DNA from: Globisporangium splendens
Lineage: Eukaryota; Oomycota; Peronosporomycetes; Pythiales; Pythiaceae
Assembly (NCBI GenBank): GCA_006386115.1
Contig: VFIW01000042.1
Span: 1 to 64,000, forward strand
Length of the DNA: 64,000 nt
Direction of reading: 5' to 3'
Shown: positions 19,432 to 30,812 of the stretch, in pieces
How the letters are laid out: each line of letters starts with the position of its first letter
How positions within the stretch are numbered: the stretch's first letter is position 1
The notes under the pieces: generated by a model
The model's input: the letters and a program-made list of their open reading frames with translations, nothing else
Database searches by the model: none
What the model was told of the DNA's origin: nothing
Made by a program: the position numbers and the translations under genes

Positions 19432-22400
19432 GGAAAAGAGGACTGTGGACGTTGTGGAGACACAGGACTCTGACCCCCATGTGCATCAAGCACATGCAGT
19501 TTCCACTATGAGTGAGAAGAGTGTCAGTCAAACGTCAAGTTTGATCGTTCGCAAAGTTCATGTAGACGGTATTGCAACGCCTCTACGAGCTTTGGTTGAC
19601 ACTGGTGCGTCGAACAACTTTGTTCGAAATGAAGTGATCGTTAGGCATGGTGTCTTCGTGCCTGATGCGAATGAAGAGAAGACAATGATTGTCCGGTTGG
19701 CAAATGGGTCAACTGGGAAGATTTCCGAGGTGAAGACGAGTTTATTTTACTCGACCTCGATGACGAGTTTGACATCATCCTGGGAATGCCGTGGTTGAAG
19801 CGTTACCAACCTAGCATTGACTGGATGAATATGAAGATCTCCGTTGACAAGTCACGCGATGTTGACTTGTGCTGCACAACAACGGATGAAGTAGTATGGG
19901 TGTATACATCTGTGGAAGAGATCCCAGATGACCCTTGTGATATTGCGGTGTGCGATGGCCCCCATGTTCACAAGTGGTACCCATTTTGAAGACGACGAAC
20001 GGAGGTGGAGCAGTCAGGCGCCAGAAAAAGACTGTCTCCTTTGCCATCGACGACGAGAAGGTTCGTGATGGCGTTGACAAGAGTGAATGGAAGTGGAACA
20101 AACACCCTTCCCAAGACAAGAAGAAGAAGACCAGCAAGAGAAGTTTTTCGCCAAGAGTTTTGAGTACCCCTGATCAAGGTACAAGTGGCGATGACGAAGG
20201 GAGTGTCCAAGCACAAGACACTCCAAGCGAGTTTGTGAATATCGCGGTCTACAATGAAGAAGGTGACGTGGATGTAATCCGTCACGTGAAGATTGAAAAT
20301 CCTCCAAGTTCAGTCGAAGAGTTGATTTCCTTGCCGTCGATGAGCAAGAAGACACTGGAGCGCAGCCTAGCGAAAGGCGATATTGCGCAGGTGTGTGTGA
20401 TCGTCGAAATGGTCGACGAAGGCTTCGTCAACACAGCATCGAGTGCGGATGCAGATGTGTTGGACGAAAAGACACGGAAGGAAAGGTTCGAGTAGCAGTC
20501 GTGGGACGCCCTCAAGAAGAACCCCGTGTATGCGCTTGCCAGGGAATATGAAGACATTTTCCCTGGCAAGGTGCCGGACGAATTGCCATTCGACAGAGGC
20601 ATTCGTCATGAGATTGATGTACTTCCTGGCACGAAATACTGCATCACAAGACAGTGGCCGTTGCCAAAGGAACAAGTCGAGGCAATCGACGAGTTCTTTG
20701 CACAACGTGCTAAGTCTGGCCATGTGCGGGAGAGCAAGTCTCCGCATTGCAGCCCCACTTTCTGTGTGAAGAAGGCAACTGGAGGTTGGCGCATTGTTCA
20801 CGCTTTCAACAAGATGAACGACGCGACAATTCCAGCCCAGGCTCCGGTTCCACGCAAGGACATGATCCTTGATGGAATGGTTGGCAGCACCGTCTTTAGT
20901 GCTATCGATCTGAAAGATGGGTTCTATCAGATTCGAATGCGTGAGAGCGATGTTCCACTAACCGCAGTGAGTACCCCGAGTGGTATGCTGTGGGAATGGT
21001 TAGTGATGCCACAGTGACTGAAGAATGCTCCTGCGACCTTCAATCGAATGGTCACGAACGTTCTTCGTCCTCTGCGAACATTTGCACCAAGTTACTTTGA
21101 CGATATCTTCGTTCACAGTAAGGCCACGAATGGGAAGTCTGATGTCGATGTTCATCTCGATCATCTTCGTCAAGTTTTCCAGGTCATGCGTGAGAACAAA
21201 CTCTGCGCGAACTTGAAGAAGTGCATGTTCTTCGCCCCCGAGATCCCTGTTCTCGGTTGTTTTGTGGGCAAGAGCGGTGTTCGAGTCGATCCGGAGAAGG
21301 TCAAAGCTATTGACGATTGGCCAATGCCTCAGAACGTCAAACAGCTACGACAATGGTTGGGTCTAGCCAACTACTTGCACAAGTACACACGCAATTATGC
21401 AGCGTTGGTGCAACCCCTCACACAGCTCTTGAAGAAAGACGTTGAGTGGAAGTGGTCGAAAGACCATCAGACGGCGTTCGGAGAAGTCAAGAGGAGTCTT
21501 CGAGAAGCTCCTGTGTTGGCTCTACCAAACCACGACAAGCCGTTCCACGTCGTCTGCGATGCGAGCGACTATGCCATCGGTTGCGCATTGATGCAACACG
21601 ATGATGAGGGTCATGAGCGAGTTGTGTTGTGTCAGTCACGACAACTCCGACCCGCAGAACGGAACTACCTAGTTCACGACAAGGAACTTCTGGCGATGAA
21701 GTATTCTTTGGTCAAGTTCCGTGTGTATCTGCTTGGCAAGGAGCGCTTTGTTATCTACACTGATCACGCGTCTCTGCGTACGGCAGTGAAGACTCCTCAT
21801 TTGTCGCAAAGAATGGCGAGATGGTTCTCCTTCTTTGCAGAGTACAACTTCGTTGTACACTGCAAGCCAGGCAAGACGAACATCTTAGCCGATGCGCTGT
21901 CAAGACGTCCGGATTACGATCCGAAGACCAAGAGTGAAGGCACGGACGGAGCGTGCCGACTCTGTGAAGATGTTCAAGCGATCGCGGTGCGAGCTGTGAC
22001 TACAGTGCGAGAAGAGATCGTCGAAGGGTACAAGTCTGACGAAACATGTCAGGACTTGTTGAAGTACTTCAAGGACCCTTCGGACAAAGCACTGCAAGGT
22101 CTTCCGTCGCGCACAAGATCGCGAGTTCACCGCTTTCGAGTACACAATAGGTTGTTGTACTATGCGGTCGAACAAGGGGATACAGCAAGGGTTGTTGTTC
22201 CCAACGACGAAGGTCTGCGTCATCGACTCTTGTATGAGTACCATGACAGTCCTTCGGGTGGCCATCTCGGACGTGAGAAAACGTTTCTCAGTCTTTCCCG
22301 GGATTACTACTGGCCACACATGTACAAGTGGGTCCGCAAGTATGTGAGGACTTGCGAGATCTGCCAACGAGTGAAACCCTCTGGTTCCACGCAGGCACCA

Positions 22401-24137
22401 CTTCGTTCATTGGCTGTCCCATCGGACAGTTGGAAGTCTGTGAGTATGGATTTCATATTCGGACTTCCAAGAGACACACATGGACGCAATGGCATCCTTG
22501 TGTTTGTGGACCGATTCAGCAAGATGGTTCATCTTGCGCCTGTTTCGGACAAGATCTCTGCTGAGAAGACTGCCAAGGTCTTTGTAGACGTCGTATTCCG
22601 TCTACACGGACTACCAGTCGAGATCGTGTCTGACCGTGACACCCGTTTCACGTCCAAGTTCTGGCGTGCACTGTTCGGACTTCTGGACACCAAGTTGTCC
22701 ATGTCAACAGCGGCACACCCTGAAACGGACGGTCAAACAGAGCGAGTGAATCGTGTCCTCGAAGACGTGTTGCGCAGCTACGCAACGTCTTTCAAAGAGT
22801 GGAGTGAGTATCTCCCTCTTGCCGAGTTTGTGTTGAACAACTCCACGCATGTCTCGACAGGTCACTCTCCATTTTATGTGAACTATGGCATTCATCCCCG
22901 AGTGCCTGCTTCCATAATGGGTGAGGTCTCTACCTTAAGTGGGGGAGGGACTCCGGCTCACAGAAACAAGCCGAAGTCGTCTTACGACCTGAATGCTGCT
23001 TCCGAGTTGAAAGCAAATTTTGACTCGATGAAACCCCTCGACGACCTAACAAGTCGTGAAGGGCAGCAAGTCGATGACTTTGTTGTGAGAAGACAAGCCG
23101 TTGTGAGGTTTGTTCGAGACGCAATCGCGAAGGCTCAGGATCTGCAAAAGGAACAAGCAGACAAGAGCGGAAGGAAGAACAAGCAAGTATATAAGATCAA
23201 TGATCTTGTATTACTTAGCACGGCGAACCTGCCTGAACATGCAGTGTCCAACTTGGGAAGCTCCAAGCTTCTGCCAAGGTTCATTGGACCGTTCAAGGTA
23301 GTGAAATGCAATGGTGATGCCTACACGCTAGACATTCCTACACGCATGCGTCTACACCCAACATTTTATGTGGGTAGACTGAAGCCTTACCTTCCAAGTG
23401 GATCTGCGGATCCTACGAGATCTTCCGCAAACGATCGAGCTGATCGTGAAGCCTCTCCACTTGATTGCGAAAAGCAAACAGCTCATCGCTCTGGAGATTC
23501 TTCTCGGCGTACAGGAGTTGCAGGACGTCGAAGGATTGGTCCTTCACTGCCTCCAACGCTTGAAGACGAGAATGGTATTCACCACGAAGTACCTCGAGAG
23601 CCGAACCTGCCTCTTCCACAGAGCGCAAAAGGCGATCGTGAGCCAACTCACGAGACTTCTCATTCTTCCGGAGTCGAACAAGTTTGTCCTGAACCTGTTG
23701 GAACCGTTCCTCATAACGGGACTCCAAAGCCGAACACTGGGCAGAACCTTCTGTCAGATCGTCGATCTTCGACTCGTGATCGGCGACAAGGTTCTCGAGA
23801 CTCTCGCAGCGTTCCTCAAGCGTCGAACAACGCTGCTGCAATGCCTCGATTTGCCCACGATGAGCACTCTCCCACTTCCAGAGTCGCTCAATCGTTTTCT
23901 CGTTCAGCCCCACCCCCGTTATTAGACTCTCAGGGAGAGCATCGCTGGGTGGTTCAGTCGATTGTTGATCATGAAGATCGACCGACTCATCGTCGAGGAA
24001 AGAAGCAGTTGAACCATCAACGCTTCTACAGAGTTCGGTGGCGTGGATATCCACCGAGCTTGGACACGTGGGAACCTCGTCAGACATTGGAGTCTGATGC
24101 TCCCGACGTGGTCCGCAGCTATGAGAACTGCTTGTAG
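19395..24137 (+). pseudogene. Pol of A4: protease to chromodomain, with one frameshift and two nonsense codons
   Basis: The protease frame keeps the catalytic DTGASNNF (near 19600) and ends at 19798 after the -1 step shared with A2 and A3. A C-run of five at 19959-19963, where A2 and A3 have six, shifts the frame. In-frame TAG at 20493-20495 (GAG in A2/A3) and TGA at 21015-21017 (GGA in A2/A3) interrupt the region before and inside RT. From 21048 to 24137 the frame is open for 1029 codons through YFDD (near 21100), RNase H, HHCC, DDE integrase, linker and chromodomain. A4 thus has an intact integrase end but a broken RT start. A3 has the opposite pattern. Confidence 0.85.
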
Positions 24138-24480
24138 CGTCGCCAGGGGCGACACTACGACGACCAGAGCTACGGTTCGCTCCGTCGTCAGCGGGAGTTC
24201 TTCTTTCGGCACGGGCATTGCCACGACGAAGAAGACGCTCCATCTTGTTCTCGTTCTCAAGACGAACAAATGTTCGCCATGAGTCTCTCTGGGCTGCGAC
24301 GTGTTGGTTCGGATCATCGCGATCGTTGATCCGACGCCAACTGAAGAACCGCTCCTTGTAGAACTCGAGCTCCCCCTTCTTCTTCAGAATGGGAGAAATG
24401 TCGAAGAGTTCTGGAGCTGTCCGCTGTCGCTTGGACGACGGACGTTCTTCTCGGTTCACTTGGTCACTCGGTCGCTTCAT
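23413..24480 (-). CDS. Antisense coiled-coil ORF of A4 (355 aa)
   Basis: Same position, length and coiled-coil layout as the A3 antisense ORF: ATG at 24480, stop at 23413, with an open extension to 24579 in the LTR. Visible differences from A3 cluster in the N-terminal and Ser-rich middle (for example RQRTAPEL versus RQQIAPEL, and WKWESAHRG versus WKWKSAHRG). The final 160 residues appear unchanged. It remains open although the sense pol of A4 has three disabling lesions upstream. Function not recognised. The antisense frame overlaps sense codons for the linker and chromodomain. Confidence 0.55.
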   Translation of the reverse strand: MKRPSDQVNREERPSSKRQRTAPELFDISPILKKKGELEFYKERFFSWRRINDRDDPNQHVAAQRDSWRTFVRLENENKMERLLRRGNARAERRTPADDGANRSSGRRSVAPGDATSSSHSCGPRREHQTPMSDEVPTCPSSVDIHATELCRSVDGSTASFLDDESVDLHDQQSTEPPSDALPESLITGVGLNEKTIERLWKWESAHRGQIEALQQRCSTLEERCESLENLVADHESKIDDLTEGSAQCSALESRYEERFQQVQDKLVRLRKNEKSRELAHDRLLRSVEEAGSALEVLRGEYHSRLQALEAVKDQSFDVLQLLYAEKNLQSDELFAFRNQVERLHDQLDRLRKIS

Positions 24481-24543
24481 TGCCAATTGGAAAGTGAACT
24501 GCTCCGAAAGGTCTGCAAAAGTACGCAAGGTACTTGTGAGTTT

Positions 24544-24556
24544 AAGGAGGGGATGG
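24544..24556 (+). other. Polypurine tract of A4
   Basis: AAGGAGGGGATGG directly before the third LTR, identical to that of A3. Confidence 0.7.
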
Positions 24557-25207
24557 TGTAATGGGCCACAACCAGCCATTACATCAAGGTGGATCTGTTC
24601 CCAGATCTAGTGTGTCACACACCACCTTCAGCGTGCATTGTGGAGACACAAATAACAAAGGGATTACAGTAAGACAGTCCCCACATGCACGTGTGACGTC
24701 ATTCGATGACGTCACGAGTGTTCTCTGTGCTGATCAGTGCAGAATGTTGCTCTCATGTACTAATCAGTACAGAGCGATGACATCCATGTACTAATCAAGT
24801 ACTGAGTGATGGTTCCTGCTTGGGAAACTGGACTGGCGACGAGACCGACGTGTCTCTGCCACCTGGAGTGAGTGGTGCGAGCCAATCACTTCGCAGGGAT
24901 TTTATACAAGACTTGAAGTTCAAGCTTCTAGAAGATCCCGTAGGTTCAACCTCAGTGTACCCAAGGTTTTTATATATCAGATTCATAGGTTTTATTGTGT
25001 ATGTTTATGTTTTAGTTATGAAAGCTGTAGGAGCCCTTGGGGTTCATTAGCAAGTAGCGACAGGAACCATAACCATTTTTAATTCAGTTGCAAATTTTCC
25101 TCCAAGCCCTCAAGTCTTCTTCCTTCCTCCAAGTCGGGAGATCGCTTCCTCTGGCACAAGCGTGTGTGCCGTGTTTGAGGGACTGTTGTGGACAGCGCCT
25201 TCTTACA
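24557..25207 (+). repeat. Family A LTR 3 of the tandem array
   Basis: 651 bp, TGTAATGG...CTTCTTACA. It ends directly against family C protease sequence. The lack of a PBS after it identifies it as the 3' LTR of A4. Confidence 0.9.
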
Positions 25208-26885
25208 ATCTCCCATTTTCCATTCCACCAATGGGATTTTGAACTTGCGACCACAAATTTCAACAACAACTTCTCCTTTTCGTGTAGTTTGAGTAGCCGT
25301 GCTTGTTCCATCAAATCTGTAGACCTTGATTCGCATTTCCTCGGTGAGCGTATTTTTGTCCCTGGTTTGATGATGTTGTCGGTGGCACCGCTGTCAAACA
25401 TCACTACGATATCTTTGCCGTTACATTTCGCTGGCATTCGAACCAATTCGTTTTCTCCATGCTCCTTTACTACTTGTTGAATTACTTCTTCTTCACTTGT
25501 TTCTGGCGTTGGATCTTCTTGACTTCTCGGTTGAACATAGAAGTTGTTGGCTTCATAGGCATGCTCCTCTTTATTCTCGTCGTATTCGAAGTAGCTCACA
25601 TTGGTTCTTCTCGGCGGTCGATGGTTTGGACGTTGTTGATTTTCTCGGCGAGCGTCGTTGTTCTGTTTCTTGAAGCATTCATGGATTAAGTGGCCGGGTT
25701 TCTTGCAGTAGGAACAGCGTTTATGTGGACGATTTGGCGCTTGATGACTTCGACGAATTTGAGCAGTGTCGATCTCCATTGGTTCGGGTCCATCGTGGCG
25801 TGGGAACGACCGGATTGGGCGATCATGACTTGGAAATGGCTGAGAGTGTGGACGGAATCTTGGTGACGGCGATGTCCTTGGACTGAAGCGCTGTCGATTG
25901 CCGCTTTGCTGCCGGAACGATCCACCAAAATAGGTACGATCGTACTCCAAAGCAACGGAAAAGCACTCGGAAATATCATCGCAGTGGAGGTACTCCACTT
26001 CCCGGCCCAGCTACGACAGAAGATCACGCGTGAAGTACGTGATTTTATCCAGTTCGCTGATCTCGCGGATCTGCATCAGCAACATACGATACTTGCCGAT
26101 GTAGCCTTCTAGGGAATGACAGCGACTTTGGCGTAGATTGTACAACTTGTCTCGCAACCGGTGCTGCTTGTCCCGCGGCACAAACTCCTTCGTGAGATGA
26201 TGCGTGAGTTCTTGAACGTCGCTGACCTTGTCGCGGTTCAGCATGTACCATGCTGCAGCATTCCCACGAAAGTTGGCGGTCATCATCGCGACAATGCGCG
26301 GTCCATTCGATTCATCTTCCCAGTTGATGTTTTTGGCTGCAAGGGATCGCATCACATGGTTGAAGTAGAGGTCGACAGATTCGCCAATTGCTCCTGAAAA
26401 GTGAGGCAAGGAGATGCCTTCCACTCTTGTTTCCTTGTGAGCCAATACTTCCATTAGGCGCTGCTTCCTCTCGGAGATATCTGCAAATTATTTGAGCAGC
26501 TCTCGGGACGTCATGATGATGTACTTATTTGTCGATATTGATTTCTGATTGTGTTTCTTTCCTGCTCGGTTCGGCTCTTCTTGGTATTACGCTCCTCTTG
26601 ATCGCTCTTGACTTCTTTGATTTTGCGGTCCGCGAATGTCGTAATTAGAGTTTCGACTTGATTGAGACGACTGAGCAGACGATCTGTGAGTTCTTGAAGC
26701 GCGTTTCTTTCGACGTGGCTGTGACAGTTGGGGATCTCGTTGTGCATATACTTGATGAGACTGAATTGACGCTCCAATGCTTGGGAGAACTTAGTGCGCA
26801 GACGATCAAGGTTTTCCGCGTTGTTGGAGAGCGGCGCAAAAGAGGATCCGACGAGTTCCGATTCTCGAGTCTTTCGCTTTCCCAT
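25208..26885 (-). pseudogene. Gag and start of protease of family C (interrupted frame)
   Basis: Three minus-strand blocks. 26885-26511 is a Glu/Arg/Ser-rich helical N-terminus. 26454-26011 is a retrotransposon-gag capsid region (NFRGNAAAWYMLNRD, EGYIGKYRMLLMQIREISEL). 25998-25208 continues with an Arg/Pro-rich linker, a CCHC zinc knuckle CSYCKKPGHLIHEC, and a protease active site MFDSGATDNII near 25375. Stops between the first two blocks and a frame change after the protease motif show decay, unless a short intron ending in TTTGCAG removes the first. The downstream protease, RT and integrase are not present. Confidence 0.7.
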
Positions 26886-27134
26886 CTACTCGGACGCACA
26901 CGTCCAACACCAGCAAGCACACAAACCACACAATAAGCTTGACTAAGGAACAGTGATTCTCGCTAATCTCTAGGGCAGCGCAAGCACAATGGCATTAAAG
27001 CTAACCTTTCGAGCGAGTGTCCCTTGTGATGTCAGCAGACAGTGGTTATTGGCGAGCGTCGGCCGGAACAGGCAGTCACCGAGACGGAAAGGATAACACC
27101 GAGTTGGAGTGAAGCGAGGCGAGTCTTGACTTGA

Positions 27135-27150
27135 CCAACTAGTACTACCA
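27135..27150 (-). other. Probable primer binding site of family C
   Basis: Read on the minus strand, TGGTAGTACTAG begins two bases after the LTR end. This is the same spacing and the same first six bases as the family A PBS, which supports placing the LTR end at 27153. Confidence 0.45.
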
Positions 27151-27152
27151 CT

Positions 27153-27497
27153 TGTAAGGAGGCTTGTGTAGTTGATGACAAATTGAGAAGTGAGATTGAG
27201 AAAACTGTTTAAGAAAAACTCAACTACTTCGCTGCTAGTCCTTGGCCCTCTTGGGCTCTTCCTACTCTGTTTCTCTCTCTTGCGTGCTACTTGATTTTTT
27301 ACTGGATTTTCTCATATCTGATTTTTCTTCCTTTTTTGTGGACAGGATCGCTTCTGAGATAACAGATGGGTTCTCGTCATATCTTTACCTATGCATAAAC
27401 GTACAATCATTCCTAAAGGTGTCGAAATCATCTACCAACATTCCGATATACCGAAATATTGGTACATTGTACCATCATGGTACCGTCGACCCTTACA
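27153..27497 (-). repeat. Probable 5' LTR of family C
   Basis: 345 bp that on the minus strand begins TGTAAGG and ends CCTTACA, a perfect seven-base terminal inverted pair, with a PBS-like site next to its inner end. No second copy is in the window. An alternative outer end is the GTTACA near 27693. Confidence 0.45.
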
Positions 27498-28003
27498 AAA
27501 AGTGTATAAAATAGGATGTGCTGAGACAGTAAATTGCACAGCTGTTTTTAGTATCACTCAAAAAGAGGTCATGGAGACAACAGCTTTTTGAAAGGATGTG
27601 AATTATTTCGTGCCTTGTGAGATTGTGGTCAATCACTTCAAGCCCAAGTTTGGACTCAGTTAGGTGACCCCTACTTGTGAGCCAACGTTACAGTTGTCCC
27701 ACGATAGGAAACGTTTGGCTTGTTAACGATGACACCATGGACTTGGATGGGACAAAGTGGTGTGCAGAATGAATGTTGCGCAGATTAAACTCGGATGTTC
27801 TTCCTAACTTTATATGAGTGACTTTCACATCCACTCTAGTGTTCCCCACTTCCAACATTCGATGACAGTTACTAATATAAGTTTTGATTTAAGAATGACA
27901 ATTTATACCAGTGACTTTGGTTCGAATGTTCGCTCGCTTGTCGACTCCGCACTTAAGTGGCGGTTCCCATAATCACCACCCAGCAGCAACAGTGCGGAGG
28001 GAA
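27498..28003. other. Spacer between the transposon nest and the gene block
   Basis: AT-rich sequence with no ORF, repeat or RNA gene that I can support. It probably contains the promoter of the gene starting at 28004 in its right part. Confidence 0.5.
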
Positions 28004-30771
28004 ATGGCGAGCAGAGGTGGCGGCAGTCGCCGCAAAACGCTGCTGGCGCATCTGGGCGCCGCGCTGGCGGAGGTCGAAGGCCGCGCGGACGCGTTCCGCG
28101 TCGGCGTCGAGCAGCTGGAGCGCAACACGCGCGCCAACCTGTCGCCGCGAGCCGTGCGCGAATGGTTCCAAATGGTAACAGCACGCGTCCATTCTGCCTC
28201 CTTTGCCATCATTTGCAATACGTATCATGTGGACTCATCTTGTCTTGACTTTTCTGTATGTGGGCGGCTCTATTCAGTATTTTCGAGTGTTTGACATTGG
28301 CGTGGAGATCCGTCGAGGAGAGATCCGCCATTGCACAGCGCGGCAGTTCCAGCACCCGTGCATGCACACCACCGGCACAAGAGGAGCCACGCATTCGGGT
28401 ACGCATCTCACAGTAAAAGCAACAACACTCACAGTGCTCCGTAATGTCCCTCATGCGCATTGTTCTCATACCTAGTGCTGTGATGCTTGTGTCTCTCTTG
28501 TGGTGAGCAGGACTGAGCATCGATGACGCGAACGCGATTTACCAGTTGCTCGAGAGCTCGCCGGGCGTGAGCGAAAGTCGCTTGTCAGTGTTGTTTATGC
28601 GCATGGACTCACTCGACAACGATAGCGTGGGGACGCTGGATGTTCGACTGAATGCGTGTCTGGCAAAGCTCTTGAGCATGAAGAGCGCTCACTACTACGG
28701 ACTCGAGTTGAGCGGCAGCGACCCGCATCAGGAGCTTCTCGTGAAAGGAATCCACACGATTGAGAGCACGAGGCGAACCTGTTTCAATCCTTCAACATGT
28801 GTCTGTGAGGTGGACGCAGAGCCCTGGCAAAATTTTGAGATTCCAGATGAGCCACTCCCACCACGCGAGAAGAATGCACCCGCTGCATCCCAGAACCATG
28901 CAGGAGGTGCGAACGTCCTAGCTGTCACAAGTGGTGCATTTGTTGCTGCGACTGAAAATACTGCAGCGAGTGAAGAGATCGGAATCTCGGAACTGAAGCG
29001 GCGGTTTGGCTTTGAGCCGCAGGTGGTAGATGCAGAAGACGACAACAGGAATCACACGAAGAAACGGTGTCTTGCTACGCGATTCACTGCTGGGCAACCG
29101 GAGCAACCAGTCGTCGGGAACCGTTTGACTCCACTTCAAATCTATATGAGAAAGGTAAGTGTCGAGATTTGTATTACAAGCATCAGCATTTCAGTCTCCA
29201 TGTGTCTTTTTCTCACTCTCACCTCTTACGCGTTTGCCAAATGACCTCGAAAGTGTCGAGAAAGTGGGGTTGAACAGAAGAAAAAGCTCCGCGACCTGTT
29301 CATCGTGACCAATGGAGCGCTGAATCTCAATCTGTCGGAATTTGGTTTCCACTCGCCGGAGAACCTGCAAGATCTGCTGGACGTCGTCACCGCAGCCGAC
29401 CTCCCAATTGTGTCGCTCGACGTCACCAACAACTTCTTCAATGCCAAGTCGTTCCAGATATTTTGCGAGCTGCTGCGGTTGCCAAAGCTGGTGCAGAATG
29501 TTCAGAGAGTCATTTTCAGATGTGTCGCGCTTCCGCAACGCTCGGATTTCCCGACGCTTTTGCGAATTTTGAGCAGTACCGAGAATGGCGAGTTGGTACA
29601 ACTGCGGGAGCTCGATCTTTCCTACAACACGTTTTCGGAAGACAGTGTGCTGTGTCTGGATTCCCTTCTCACCGGTTTGAAGCGTTTGGAGAAGCTCTCG
29701 CTGGAATCGTGTTTCACGAAAGCGCCAGATCCCGAGGTCGTGGAAGTCGCAGTCGTCAAAGACCTTGTGCGAACGGCGTTGGTGACGTGCTGCGATCAAC
29801 TGAAGAGCCTCAACTTTGGATCGAACTGGATGAGCTTCCCGTTGCTCAACTCGCTGTTTGCTCCAGAGAGTGCGCTCCAAGACCTGTCGATTACCCAGAT
29901 GACGTTTTTCTGCTTTGAAACTGCAGGATTCGATCCGTCGATGTGGGACTTCAACTTCCAGCATCTCGAGTCGCTCACGCTATCCGAAACGAAGCACTCC
30001 CGGTCAGATTACCTTTTGGCGTTCCTGAAAGCGCTCGTCGCGAGCTTCAAGACCGGGTTCGTCCAGATGAAGCACCTGGATCTTGCGATCGGTGCTGGTG
30101 CTGCAAAACAAGCCAATTCTCACGACATCAAGGCGACGCTGGACGAGATGATTATCGTTTTGCTGCAGCAGATTGGAGACTACGGCGCGCTCCGCTCATT
30201 ACGCATCCGCATGGACATGCCGCTGCACCATGAAAGCATGGCACCGAACTACGAGCGTGTGATGCTGCAGCTGCTCGCAGGAGGCTTACCAGAATGCGAG
30301 TCGCTCGACCTTTCTCTTGGTTTGCCGCTCACGATCGCTTCACTTCGGAGCCTGATCGGCGCAGCGCAGCTTCCCAAGACTCAAAAGATCAAGTTGTCTA
30401 TCGCAGCTTTGGAGCCAGACTCCCCTACCGAACCCGAGTCGAACCATTCAGCCCGACACTCGTTTGCTGACGTGTTCAAGGAAGCTCTTTCTGGAGTCCA
30501 GGAATTCACGCTTGAAGTGAAAGTGCCTGAGCAAAAGAGAGAAAGCATCCTATCAGACCAGCTCATCCATGAGCTTAGTGAAGCCTGGCGAACTCTTGAG
30601 GTTAGCCTACCTGAAGACGCAAGCAATAGCACGAGTGCCGCGAAGCCGCGAGCAAAGCGAGAGGTTGCGATGACAAAACGCAAGATTCGACGAAGTCGAT
30701 CATCTGGAGCAGCAGCAGTTGAGAAAAACCCCGTCACGTTTGTGTTTATGTTTACGACGGTGGGAATATAA
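28004..30771 (+). CDS. LRR-like protein, 809 aa, four exons
   Basis: Model: exons 28004-28174, 28278-28398, 28511-29154 and 29278-30771, all with GT-AG introns. Phases agree (0, 1, 0) and each intron contains in-frame stops in at least one needed frame. The N-terminal exon is helical (LLAHLGAALAEVEGRADAF). Residues from about 320 on are leucine-rich with LRR-like repeats (LRELDLSYNTFSEDSVLCLD, LEKLSLESCF, LKSLNFGSNWMSF, LESLTLSE). The C-terminus is very basic (KRKIRRSRSS), a possible nuclear signal. The protein is likely intracellular and protein-binding, with no signal peptide. The second exon (40 codons) is the least certain part. Family not recognised beyond the LRR. It converges on CDC23 with 41 bases between stops. 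Confidence 0.65.
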
Positions 30772-30812
30772 TGAAAAGCATTCAAATCAATTCGATGAAG
30801 TACTTCTTTGCG

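Larger units (their letters stand above)
10630..25207 (+). mobile_element. Tandem array of two family A elements (A3 and A4) sharing the middle LTR
   Basis: Structure LTR (10630-11279), internal A3, LTR (17590-18240), internal A4, LTR (24557-25207). Each internal region carries gag, protease, RT, RNase H, integrase and chromodomain in order, plus an antisense ORF before the 3' LTR. The flanks differ (CTTTC before 10630, ATCTC after 25207), so no target-site duplication is visible. Left flank is family B RT and right flank is family C protease. The three LTRs are a few percent different from one another, so the array is not a very recent single insertion. Confidence 0.9.
25208..27497 (-). mobile_element. 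Ty3/gypsy-like family C, 5' part only
   Basis: Minus-strand element fragment containing a probable 5' LTR (27153-27497), PBS, leader, gag with a zinc knuckle, and the start of an aspartic protease. It is cut at 25208 by the third family A LTR. Its gag is unlike family A gag. Family B (5478-10629) has only the 3' part of an element on the same strand on the other side of the array. B and C could be two ends of one element, but the roughly 1 kb between protease and mid-RT is absent. Confidence 0.7.
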
